Of a DNA stretch of 64,000 nt, positions 52,080 to 64,000 are shown in pieces. This DNA is from Glandiceps talaboti. Taxonomy: Eukaryota > Hemichordata > Enteropneusta > Spengelidae. Numbering within the stretch: the first letter of the stretch is position 1; each line of letters opens with the position of its first letter. The stretch is taken from positions 1,316,754-1,380,753 of the forward strand of contig NC_135571.1 in assembly GCF_964340395.1 (NCBI RefSeq), in the 5' to 3' direction. Both the position numbers and the translations under genes were made by a program. The notes beneath the pieces were generated by a model that worked only from the letters and a program-made list of their open reading frames with translations, had not been told where the DNA came from and ran no database searches.

Positions 52080-53080
52080 AAGGTATCGTGCCATGTGATA
52101 TGGTGTGAAGTGCTGGGGTACAGTATGATGTCGAGTGATACGGCATGTCGTGTGATACGATGTCAGGTGATACGCTATGATGTCTTGTGATACGGTATGT
52201 CATGTGATAAGATATGTCATGTGATCCGGTATGGTATCACTTGATACGGGATGTTGACATGTGATATGATATGATGGCGTGTCATATGGTATGATATATT
52301 CTGCCACAGTATGATGTCGAGTGACACAGTACGTATTTGATAGGGTTTGATATCATGTAGTACTGTCATATGATATGGTATATCATGTGATGCGGTATGA
52401 TGTAGTGTGATATGCTATGATGTCTTGTAATACCGTGTGATATCACGTGGAACAGTATGATGACATGTGATGCGGTATGATATCATGTGATATGATATTT
52501 TGAGTGGGTGGGCAATTTGCATAATGATATCACATCACTCATAATCATGCAATAAGCGTTCATGTGACATTATATATACACATATATATGCTTTGATATC
52601 ATATCACATGGTAAGATAGATATGATACATTATATGGCATGATATGATATGATATGATATGATATGATGTGATATGGTATGATATGATATGCGATATGAT
52701 TGATATGATATGATTTGATTTGATATAAGATGATAGATGATACAATATCACAAAACACAATGCAATACAATGTGATGTGATACTATATGCCACACAATAC
52801 AATGTGATATGAAATGATATGATGTGATACGATAAGATATGATATTATATGATGTGATGTGATATGATGTGATGTGATATGATACGGTACGATACGATAC
52901 GATGCGATACTATACGATACGATATGATACGACATATATGATAGATATGATACGATAGTTATGATATGATATGATAGATGTGATATGATATGATATGATA
53001 TGATATATATGTCATACAATATAGAATATTAGAAGAGATATACGATAAGGTGAAGTGATATGATTTGTGTGAACGTTGTG
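52080..53080. repeat. About 1 kb of degenerate TGATA/GTGATAC repeats
   Basis: The left half has 15-20 bp steps built on GTGATACGGTATGATGTC; the right half is purer (TGATA)n. It reads like an old array losing its period. Confidence 0.85.
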
Positions 53081-56000
53081 AGAGGTGAGGTGATATTGTA
53101 TGTTAAAATAATGTGAAACATCTTGGTATGCATCCATAAGTTACCAGATGATATAAATAAAACACCCTCATGTCTGCTCAAATAATCGGTAAATGGTGAT
53201 AATTCTAATTACCTCTCTCGATGCCAAAGTCGTCGTTATTTTTTGATAATCTACACATGTTTTACACTTCATTACGTGAAGCACCTTATAAATATTCAAA
53301 GATAATAAGTTTATAATTTAAATTTCTAAATTGATCGACATAATAATTTCAGTAGCCACACTGTTATTTGTAATCGCGCTCACAACGCTATGTGTGTCCT
53401 TTAAAATGGTGCTGCAAATAACCGTGGGGGAGTAATATAAAACAATGATTTGTTCATCAGATAGACAGTATTGTTAGAGCACTTTCGTTGATGATCCCCT
53501 GCAGCACTGTGCCTGTCCAATATACCAGCTGTAAAAGCTACTGCAAAAAAATCCCACAAGGTAACACGGATGACATGAAAAACCTATATCCAAAATAACG
53601 CGGTTATGCCACCATTTTTTTCGGAACGATTTTTTAGATCGATAAACGAGCACGTGTTTGACCCCACTTCTAGAATATAGGTCGAAGTTCATCTGCACTT
53701 TTACATTGACCATATGGATGGTAAATTGGTATGCGAAATATGAAACAACATAGATCTAGTCAGTGTTCCGAACGCGATAAATTGCAATAGCAACCTACTT
53801 TACAACTGTAAAAATATTATTAGTGACAATAGTGTACATACAGGAAGTAATGGCCGAACACAAGTCAAGTAATCATTACGTCACGTCCTGTCTGCGCAGA
53901 ATCTGTACCATTTTCATTCGATTACATATGTTTAACTGTAATTACACGTAAGTTATCGAGTTTGCTAACGAACAACTTACTGTACATAGAGTAACAAACC
54001 TTTTTTAATTTTTTTTTTAAATTTTTGAAAATTACTAAGTTACAAACACGAGTTGATCTTAGTTACTTGACGTTGTTTCTTCAAGACGTAGAAAAAAATA
54101 GGAAAATAGTTTTATTAGAGTAAATGCAAAGAAATACTTATTTTGCATCCATATTGCCAATTTGATTCAATTATTCCTCATATTAACATAGACATACAGA
54201 ATAGTTTAGATTGTTAAAAAAAAGACTGGAGAAACGTTTTCACAATTAATAATGTCCTCGAGCTCGTCCTTCTAGGTGTGTATCATTCCTTATCCCCGAG
54301 TTCATTGCTATGCTACAGCCTGAACCATTCTCTACTCTTTGCTATATTCTCATTCCCAACCCATGTTGTGCTATTGTCTTCGGGAACAATAGCATCGCTA
54401 CACTTGTGACTTGACCTTGAAACTTGTCTTCAACATATAATGACTGGTAGTCAAAATATACGAGTGAAATAAAGGGATAAATATCCGTATAAAAAGGAGA
54501 AAAGAAAACTTCTGTAACCAAAGACATCGCTACATTCACATACTTACTTTACATATGTGTACTCTGACACATTTCATAGCATATTCTGCTTTACTTTCTA
54601 TTTGGGAATGTGTGTTGTGTCACACGTATAGTACGTTATTTTGATGACATGGTTTTTGATGACCTGCTTTCCCTTAATACTTCAAGAGTTCAATCTACTT
54701 GATACGTGCATGCAATTTTCACTTATCACTGCAGAGGTAAAACTTCTCCTGGCTTGAGAATGGTTGCAACTTTTCGTGTAGTTCTTGTATGTTTTAAAAG
54801 ATTTGCATGACAACGAGTTTCTTCGATTAGTTTACATTAAACTACGTTTCAAGTAAGTAAATATACAAAAAAGTTCAAAATGGTGAGTTCTAATTGTCTT
54901 ATAATGTAAACTAGGACAAAAATAGTATTAAGTGTGAAAATTATGTCTTTAAAAAAAAATACTGCAAAACAGAAATACGGATAAGAATAGTCCGTCGGCA
55001 GATTACAAACCGGAGACTACGGTATATGATATAAGTTATCAAGTACATTATATAGTTAAGGTAAAGTTGTAGATAAGCAGATCCCATTACTGGAGTTAAG
55101 TCTTCTAAAGTAACAAACCTCTAGCAATTATTACAGGGTTATATTTAAAGCACCCTATATATCTGACTTTTAGCTTTTTGTCAGCAAGAGTCGGCCAACT
55201 GACTTTATAGAACACATGTTGAGTAATTTTAGATTGCTGTATAACCTTCCGTGAAGTGCTATTGTCATGATGTGGCAAAGGAATTCGAAGGATAAAGCCC
55301 TGGGATAAAGTATACACAGACCAGACCAAATTATTTTTCCGCACGATTCATATTTACTAAATCCTAAGAAGTATAATAGATCAGAAATGTACTCCATAAC
55401 TGGGTCTAAGACTGTTTGAGAAATACATCATTAATACCATAAGTTTTAGTAAGATATACACGTGAGCAGTGAAACGAAAAACCTACAAATTGCAAGAAAG
55501 TGATAGCATATTTGTCCTTAATTGAATTGTTCGAGTTACACTATTGTGGACATCTAGTGATGACTTTTAAACCAAAATGTTGGCAAAACTTCACATTTTC
55601 GGATAATATCATTAAGAGCTAGCTATCTAAAAAAAGTGGTCGTTTGGTGAAGTTCTACTATGTTGGATACATCGTGATGACTTTAAACCAAACTTGTGAC
55701 ACAGCAACCCATTTTGAATCCACAATCAAATCATCGTGTGAGTAAAAGTTATGAACAATAACAAATATTTGTATTCCAACATGATAGAACGTTGTGACAC
55801 AAAGAGGTTAATCCCGCCGTTGCTTGTACCAGCTAATAACTTACGAGTCTACGCAGCAGGGACGAATATGGATGATGAATACTCTCAATTACAACAGTTG
55901 CGTGAAACAAGAAGTCAATGGCCTCAAACTCGATGTAAGCTGCCTTAACACAGTAGTTCCAATGTCACGACCTTGTAATAAACATTTTACGCGGTAAATG

Positions 56001-56675
56001 AGATTCGTGGTGTGAGAAACCGCGGGAAAAACTCGTCCCGAGTAGTCAAAGGATAATTTCTTCCAAATGTGTAGGGAATGTGATTGCCGTACCCTCATCA
56101 TTCAGCATTGGCGACAGTAGTTATTGCAATTTTGGACTTGTTGCTGCACATTTCACTCAACTGTAACCAAATAAAACATTCCAGAAACTTAAATCGCATC
56201 ATCATTAGAATCATCGAGCAATCAAATATCCGTAAATACTATGCTGTCAGTCGTAGACAGTAAGTGATGTCTAGCTATGTCCCGTGAGTCAACGGTTTTT
56301 GAACGATCAATCCACGGTCGTTCATCGACTTTTCTTTCACTATCATCAAAAAATTTCATAATCGACATACCATAAAAGCAGAGCGTAGTGCCAGTAGTTT
56401 CCTGCTGTCCGACAGTCACCAGTATCGGGTCTATTTCCGGCTTCACTTAAAATTTCAAAATGAATCCACCTTTACACGTTTACCTATCCATGCATAAGTG
56501 AAATATTTTTCAAACTTGTAAACACGCCACATGCAGAGTTGCGGTCACTTGACGAGACTCCGCATATCAATCTAATATTTGTACGCTATGGGTTGGTAAA
56601 GAAAATCTTTGAATACCAACTTGTGACCCCTCGAACAGTACTTAGCATTTCATTATTACCCTTTCTTTATATCAG
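53081..56675. other. Non-coding stretch, no gene recognised
   Basis: Short frames only. 53,877-53,898 matches 20 of 22 bases of a block conserved in the tectonin introns (TACGTCACGYCCWGTCTGCG). Confidence 0.5.
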
Positions 56676-56729
56676 TATGTATGTATGTATGTATGTATGT
56701 ATGTATGTATGTATGTATGTATGTATGTA

Positions 56730-56778
<49 letters not shown>

Positions 56779-56790
56779 ATGTATGTATGT
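56676..56790. repeat. (TATG)n with (TG)n core
   Basis: About 27 tetranucleotide units around a TG run. Confidence 0.96.
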
Positions 56791-58054
56791 GTTTGAATTT
56801 AATGATTAAACTTAAACTATGTTCACGTTTGTATGTACGTATCAGTCTGTCTACATATGTCATCACATGCTTGTATGTTATGTATACTGTACTGTCGACC
56901 ACTGTTTCTCCTTAACGGTATTTTTGCCTCAACATTTCCGAAACGCATCGCTTGAGCGGACTCACAACTCCTGTTTTCGTTTAACATATTCCAGTTGGCA
57001 CCAACATGTTAAACGTTTAGTCAAAAAAATGTTTTCAAACACTCGAATACCATCGAGGCGTTACTTCCTGGGAATGATACATGAGTTTGTAGAACGCTAA
57101 AACTTGTGCAAAAACAAATCAAGTATCACTTTAGGGATAGCTAAGGCTTGTTGCCTTTCACTACAGTTATATGGGTCATTGCAAAGTAGACAACACGTTT
57201 GTGTGAGACATTGGTAAATAAACAATTATCAACAAGAAGCCTCTAAGGTCGATAACAAGCATGTTTCCTGACAGCTTTGACAAAATGTCTGACAGTTGAT
57301 ACCCACAGAAATATTTCGATCTGACAAGGCAACCAGCACATTCTGTTTAAAACACGCAATAATGATGAGTAGTCTACTATATGACCTCTACAGAGCAATT
57401 AAGAAGTTATGAGCTCTGCCCTTTCTCTGGTCAAGTCAGTGCACAGTCTTCCGTTCCCACTTAAACGTGCTGGAGGCAAAATATAATGAGCCCATGTCCG
57501 GCGTTTTTGGCGCCTTCATTTCATTCAGTCAGTGATGTCGAAAGCACGAATTCTTGGGAATAACTCTGTCATCAAAAGTGTTTCTTTTTAATGTTTGACT
57601 TACATCATTCTGGCATCAACGATGGTGTCCTATGACTTGTGCAGTTACATTGGAATCCTTTCCGGTGGCGGTATCAGGCATCGCGTTGCTGTTTGGCAAG
57701 TGACTTGACATACGATGCTGGTGTTACCTTACATGTGTTGCTAGTTCCGCGGCTACTGTACACGCATTCTCCAAGTATCGTGGTTGTTGTGGTGATTTTG
57801 GGATGGGTTGCTATTTGGTCGCGGTGTCAGTGTTCTGGAGTATTAATAGGGATTTGGTCATCGTGTGAGCAAGTACATGTACATATACACTTATACACTG
57901 ATGAGTAAGTGAAAGGATGTATTAGTCAGTTTGTGAGTTACCAACCAGTGTGTCATGTATTACTCAGTTTGAGAGTTACCAACCAGCGTGTTATCTATTA
58001 GTCAGTGTGAAATATCAATTTATATTGCGGTCGATCCTGTCTGTCTATCTTTCA
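56791..58054. other. Non-coding stretch
   Basis: No gene, RNA or element recognised. The Val-rich frame at 57,639-57,908 has no family resemblance. Confidence 0.5.
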
Positions 58055-58125
<71 letters not shown>

Positions 58126-58497
58126 GAACAGTCCGTCAGCAAGTCAACAATCGAGTCAGTTAGCAGGCTAGTAATCCGTTAAATAAGTTCGTTATTCACT
58201 CACTCACTCACTCACTCACTCATTCATTCATTCATTCATTCATTCATTCATTCATTCATCCGTTCATTCATTCATTCAGTCGCTCAGTCAGTCAGTCTCA
58301 TTCATTCATTCATTCATTCATTCATTCAGTCAGTCAGTCATTCATTCAGTCAGTCATTCATTCAGTCAGTCAATCAATCAGTCAGTCTCATTCATTCGTT
58401 CATTCATTCATTCATTCATTCATTCATTCATTCATTCATTCATTCATTCATTCATTCAGTCAGTCAGTCAGTCAGTCAGTCAGTCAGTCATCAGTCA
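58055..58497. repeat. (CTGT)n then (CATT)n/(CAGT)n tetranucleotide arrays
   Basis: (CTGT)n at 58,055-58,124; mixed CACT, CATT and CAGT units at 58,196-58,497. Confidence 0.95.
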
Positions 58498-60177
58498 GCC
58501 ATTTGGTTTATCAGTCTGTTAGTTTTTAGTAATGAGTAATCACTCTACAGTATTGTACTAGTGAATACCGGAATACAAATATTGATTTACTAGGGCCTAT
58601 ATGAACTCTTCAATTGATCACTTATCCACTTGTGAATACATTTGTCCTAAAAAAACGTCAATTCAACTCGTTTGGCATTTTCATTTCAATAAAAGATTAT
58701 GAAAATATCGACCAGTTGCTGAATTGAACATTGCATGTTCTGATACTTATTCCGACAAGTGGCCTTTTCTATGCACCTACTGTAACAATTCAAATTTATC
58801 CTAATGATGTCGCCGGTTTGTCATTAAACGTATCATTCTATAGAGAGTTTACCACTAAATACATGAAACCTATGAAAAAGTTTAACTAAATTAGGTACAC
58901 CAGTTCACAATCACATGCACATTAACTGTAACATCTTAGGAAGCCACATTTCCCACGCATTAACCCATACGACATTTATATTTTGGATTGGGTTATAGAA
59001 ATCAAAAGAAAGTAAAAGGTCTGCCAAATCCGAAAATAAAATTGCCACAAGCGTTTCCGTAATTACTATTACTATTGCATAGATTAGCGTGACACGGTGC
59101 ATGGTCGACTGACCTAGACGATACTAACCGAAGCCTTAAACCCGCATCTTGGTATAATTGCTAGATATTTCCTAACGGGTTCACCAGGTCGTACGTACAT
59201 AGTTCCTATGTTTTAAATCAATATTCTGAACAAACTGCCAGGAAAATGTAAAGTCTGTAATCCGTCACATTTCCTAGGGATAAAAAACTTTGTGGTAATG
59301 TATCGAAGTACATTGTTGCTCCTGGTCATGTTAACCTATATTCCGTGTAGCAGTATGTGACAAAGCTGTTAACTTAATGAGAAAAAAAGAATGTGGGTGG
59401 AGTCCACCTCCCTAATTCATACCATCATTTTGCGTGTAAATCATTTCAACTTGAATTTATTGTTGTTTTTCTCAAATATCTTGCATACTAGCACATTATT
59501 TTAACTGGAATGATCCAAGGGTCTTCCCTTAAACACTTGCATTTGAAATGGGTCTTTGTGATGTAAACTTTCTTTTAAGAAAGAAGGTTTAAAGTCCCCT
59601 TTTACGTCAGGCCGTAAAGAGGTGAAAACGATGAGAAGCAAATGAGAACGGGACTCGTTTTGTTGTAAGCTGTGAATAATCGTAAATTTTGTTGAAGCTG
59701 AGCCAGTCAATGCGTGAGTTATATATTCGACTAATTTGCTGAGTTTCATGTGACTTTAACATGCTAAGTTTAACATAAATTACATTGGCCGTTAAAATTG
59801 AAACAGAGACTATTGATACATCCCCATATAAGCGGTAAAACGTTAGAATTCAAACACAACTAGTATACATCCTTATATATTACAGCTGAACGTTAACACA
59901 ATGAAAAGGTCATGTCACCTGAAACAGTGCGCCTTAGGACGCGACAGAAATCTCATTAAAATTGCTACTTTTCATCGTCAACTCGACAAAAAACTGACTT
60001 GTCTTGCTACTCTTCGTCTGGCTGTATGAGGAGTCTAAGTTACTGAAAATTGATTGACTTCACATTATATCTTGACAACTAGGCGGCGAATCATTTACTG
60101 TAACAATGTAACAAATTGAATCTGCTTAGATAATGCTATCACACACCACAGACAATGTAGCAATGTATAGTAACAAT
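58498..60177. other. Non-coding stretch
   Basis: No gene recognised; the frame at 59,501-59,749 (minus) has no known motif. Confidence 0.5.
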
Positions 60178-60497
60178 GTTTATAAGATTGTTGTCGAACC
60201 AGACGATAAAATGTAGCAATGTAGTTAGATTGTTGTCGAACCAGACGATAAAATGTAGCAATGTAGTTAGATTGTTGTCGAACCAGACGATAAAATGTAG
60301 AAATGTATCAAGATTGTTGTCGAACCAGACGATAAAATGTAGAAATGTAGTTAGATTGTTGTCGAACCAGATGATAAAATGTAGCAATGTAGTTAGATTG
60401 TTGTCGAACCAGACGATACAATGTAGCAATGTAGTTAGATTGTTGTCGAACCAGACGATACAATCATGATGTAGCAATGTAAATGTAGTTAGATTGC
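60178..60497. repeat. 42-bp minisatellite, seven copies
   Basis: GTTGTCGAACCAGA recurs every 42 bp from 60,191 to 60,443, joined by CGATAAAATGTAGCAATG and TAGTTAGATT. Because 42 is divisible by three and one frame on each strand lacks stops, both strands show open frames. A diverged eighth unit follows. Confidence 0.94.
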
Positions 60498-62630
60498 TGA
60501 CGAGCCTGACGACACTGTTTTAGGTGACGCGCTTTTCATTATAATTTATACAATAGAAGTCAGTAGACCGGAACGGGAACGTTGTGTGTCCCTACAAAAC
60601 TTGAAATACTACATTTAAATTCTTTTAAGCGTGCGGACCCTCCTACGTGTAGCTATGGCAACGCAAAACTTGGCAATGTTGGCAAGATTTTAGTCACAAC
60701 ATACGATGAAATGTAGCAGTTTTATGTAGTAATTCTAATCGATACAGATACTATTCCGTTTTAGGTTAACAGGCTTGCACAAGACAATCAGGTTTACTCA
60801 AAAGAAATTATTTTTACACGAGTCAGGAGTTTGACATTTCTCGGCTGCCGTCTTCTGCACTCAATACACACATTTTATTGCAAGTAGCATGCCTTCAGGG
60901 GTTAGCTTCTCACTTTCGAATCCAAATTCGTAAGATGCGTATCGAAACGTCATTCCATTCCGTCATGCAAATCTCCATCTCTGCTATCTCTCCTGAGTAC
61001 AGATAGGGTCCAGTGACGTCATGACAGCAACCACTTTACAGGTTCGTAGTGATCATTCTACATGCTAATAGTGGTAATGGTTCTTTCATAAACTTCACAG
61101 CTGGTGGTGTTTTATTTGCGTAAACTGTCTCTATCGATTTCATCGACACTGAAAACCCCTAACCAGCTGAATTTATTTCAACATTTACATCAGGATATCT
61201 ACTTTTAGCGACAATGCAACCAGCTGAACTAATTAACGTTTACATCGAAACATATTAGACTACAGTTTTCGAAAATGTATCAACGCCGTATCTATTTGTA
61301 TGTTTGACTAAGGGAAATTTCTCCATTGTTAAAATGTTCATCCTCGACTTTTCCACGTTATAGCCCACACATACAACACCTGGGGTATACCTGTCATCCG
61401 GGTAATGGGATCTCAAAGCACAAGAATGAATACTAAGGTAAAAGTACCCCCTAAAACAATAGCGGCCCAGATCGACCGTTACGCTTTCGGTTCATCTCTT
61501 TTCAAAGTTTAGTTTTTATCTTACAAAGCTTCTCTTAATCCTGGTCACCATTTTTAATTATTAAAAATACAAAATGCATATCTTAGTAATGCATGTCTTA
61601 GTTGTTCTCACCATGAACTTGAGTTACTAATAAAAACTCGTGTAGACCAAGTCTCGATCAATACGGACTTTGACATGTTACCTTTACATTTGAACAAGGT
61701 GACTTAAAGCATGATTTTTAAATGCAAGGATTCAGTTCCAGGTTCTTGCATTAGTGTTATTTTTTAAGTGAAGCCATGTCGACTGCTTGGAGTTATTCGT
61801 CTGCTTTGGGCCAACACCTTGTTCTTGCGCTATGCTAAATAACTTATACTAACTCACTCTTGTTGGAGCTGTACTTTTAAGAACATTCACAACCGTGTAA
61901 CCATTTTAGAAATATTTAGAAACTGAACCCGGGACGATTCATTCTCTGATCGATGGCGTGAACGATTACTTGACGATCAACGAAAAAAGAAAGAAGTCCA
62001 CTATAGTGACTATGCAGCTACATTGCACAAAACAGTTCAAAGATAGATCTGGGGAATACATAACTGTACACCGCACTACGTATATCTACCAGTGGCATAT
62101 AAATTCTTCAAACGTTCCAGTTAATAATTGATCACAGCATCGCCAGAGATTCAGCATATTACATTCTGAAAACACTAGTTGCAACATGACACGTTAAAAG
62201 AATGCAACCTGACCGCATGTCAAAGAATATGGGTTTGCCGACGATAACGGCCGACCAAGTAACATCTTACCTCCCTGGATTATTTCCAACCGTTTTCCTA
62301 ATATTCCTAAAGTTACTCCAGGTCTTTTACATTCTCCCTGACATTTTAACTGTATGAACTCTCTGCATTTCCACTACCTTCCCAGCACCTTCCCACCGAT
62401 ATATGAATGTGAAAAAGTCTCCACTTCTAATAACAGTTTATTCTTGAATTGAACAGGCACGCATAAACATATCTCACGAATACATGCATGTACACAGTCA
62501 CTCATATCTAGACTCTATGTTTGGTACTATTGGTCTCTCTCATATAATGACCTGGTGATTCTAAGAGGGCGAAAGCTAGTCAGAACTTTTAGAAACCCGA
62601 TGAGTTGAGTTTTGCTGAGACCTATCCAGT

Positions 62631-62636
<6 letters not shown>
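60498..62636. other. Non-coding stretch
   Basis: CRE palindrome at 61,014-61,021. No exon or element recognised. Confidence 0.5.

Positions 62637-62708
<72 letters not shown>
62637..62708. repeat. (TA)n microsatellite
   Basis: About 36 TA units. Confidence 0.97.
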
Positions 62709-62710
<2 letters not shown>

Positions 62711-63191
62711 CAAAGTATAAGGATGTTATAAGTCGTTACTCGGAATTTCACGCTTCGTCAGTAACATCCTTACTATTTAGAATTAAGTCTATAATGCTCT
62801 GCTACTAATATTGTATCTAGTACTGTTCTCTCCATTGAGACACTTACATTCATATGAATATATATGTGTAAATAGATACTTGGATATTACAGGAATAAGT
62901 TTGAAGTATGTTTTCAAAAATAAATAGCTATTTTTTTTAGCATTTATCATGTACCCACGTTCAAAGCATGCCATTTGTTGACCGTTCAGCTCTACTGCAG
63001 TGTTTTTCATCAAGTTAAACACTTCTAAATTTGGCTCAGGGCGAAGTTACGCTATAACGGCACCATCAACAGTAACGCATCCGTGAAATCAAAATATAAC
63101 AGTGAAGCGAATATAACTCGGCTAATAGTTTTATAATCTATTGCCCTGATACGGAAACAAAGCAGCGCACTAAGCGAACAACTCCCCTTGC
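62709..63191. other. Non-coding stretch
   Basis: Nothing recognised. Confidence 0.5.
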
Positions 63192-63333
63192 ATGTATGTA
63201 TGTATGTATGTATGTATGTATGTATGTATGTATGTATGTATGTATGTATGTATGTATGTATGTATGTATGTATGTATGTATGTATGTATGTATGTATGTA
63301 TGTATGTATGTATGTATGTATGTACGTACGTAC

Positions 63334-63367
<34 letters not shown>

Positions 63368-63402
63368 ATGTATGTATGTATGTATGTATGTGTGTGTGTG
63401 TG

Positions 63403-63486
<84 letters not shown>
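63192..63486. repeat. (TATG)n, (ACGT)n, (TG)n and (TA)n compound microsatellite
   Basis: About 33 TATG units, then ACGT units near 63,322-63,335, TG runs, TATG again, and about 38 TA units. All frames over it are artefacts. Confidence 0.96.
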
Positions 63487-63490
<4 letters not shown>

Positions 63491-64000
63491 TATTCAAGTA
63501 TGGCATACGCGATTATAAAAAACACCGTCTCAATATGTTCCATATATATATATGGAGAATATGGAGATGGTGGTTTTATAATCGATTATTCCATAGTTCT
63601 CCTGGATCAGTTTATATCAAATTTATTTATTTCTTCGATGGCGTTACGATAGTGAGTGGCCGCGGCCGCAAAGGGTTGCTGACGTAGTCATTTGCATATA
63701 TGTGACGTCATTTGCGATAAAATCCATTAAATAAACAAGTAGACCACACTGCGATTAAGAGTCCTGTAATAACGTTAGATTTTCCGCGAAGATTGCTAAA
63801 TAAAGATTAGATTTAAAATTAGAATTATAGAATTAGAATTAGAAGTGTTTCGCTTGACAAATAGTTGAACGACAGTCGGTGTTTTCTTGTCATTTTAGGG
63901 AATTTTAATCTTGGAATACTCGTCATACGAATAATAAAAGAATAACTCACTTCAATGTATACGCCACGGTTGATAAAAGATGTTTTTCTGTTTGTGTTAT
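63487..64000. other. Non-coding right end
   Basis: CRE palindrome at 63,703-63,710. No exon recognised. Confidence 0.5.

Noticed and set aside
59501-59749. Minus-strand 82-codon frame with a plausible protein-like composition
   Set aside because: No domain, no splice sites in suitable places and no paralogue in the window.
60139-60477. Repetitive protein with 14-residue units
   Set aside because: It arises from a 42-bp minisatellite and is equally open on the other strand.

Overview
The window looks like nuclear DNA of an invertebrate animal, most likely an invertebrate deuterostome such as a hemichordate or cephalochordate. That call is an inference. It rests on a neurotrophin gene, CD20/MS4A-like membrane genes, tectonin lectin genes with consensus GT-AG introns, AT-rich intergenic DNA and very many tetranucleotide microsatellites. 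I cannot name the species. A mollusc or other lophotrochozoan is not excluded, because neurotrophins are known there too.

Five protein-coding genes can be supported. (1) The first coding exon of a CD20/MS4A-like four-membrane-span protein lies on the minus strand at the left edge (87-296) and runs out of the window. (2) A complete divergent paralogue lies on the plus strand (6,800-9,277). It has five coding exons with phase-0 junctions and predicts 192 residues. (3, 4) Two secreted tectonin/tachylectin-1-like beta-propeller lectins, 228 residues each, lie on the minus strand (11,885-12,768 and 21,715-22,908). They sit inside a direct segmental duplication of about 2.4-2.6 kb. Only the second copy keeps a recognisable TATA promoter, CRE site and 5' non-coding exon. 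(5) A neurotrophin (NGF/BDNF family) precursor of 249 residues is encoded in one exon on the minus strand (32,702-33,451), directly behind a strong splice acceptor.

The rest is non-coding. At 0.4-3.4 kb there are two large minisatellites and two small inverted-repeat elements. At 6-8 kb three copies of a CACTA-like miniature element surround and enter the MS4A-like gene. At 23-27 kb there are a minisatellite, long microsatellites, a foldback element, a local tandem duplication and a fossil LTR element inserted in it. At 33.7-34.1 kb an inverted-repeat element has termini matching the minisatellite unit at 2.6-3.4 kb. From about 34 kb to the right end I see no gene, only microsatellites, a 42-bp minisatellite and about 1 kb of degenerate TGATA repeats.

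The genes do not form an operon-like system. The two pairs (MS4A-like, tectonin) are local duplications, and the neurotrophin is a separate single gene. I found no convincing novel multi-gene system. The points most worth a second look are the neurotrophin with a long C-terminal tail, the tectonin copy that lost its promoter and first exon, the polyadenylation signal overlapping the tectonin stop codons, and the recurring foldback elements.
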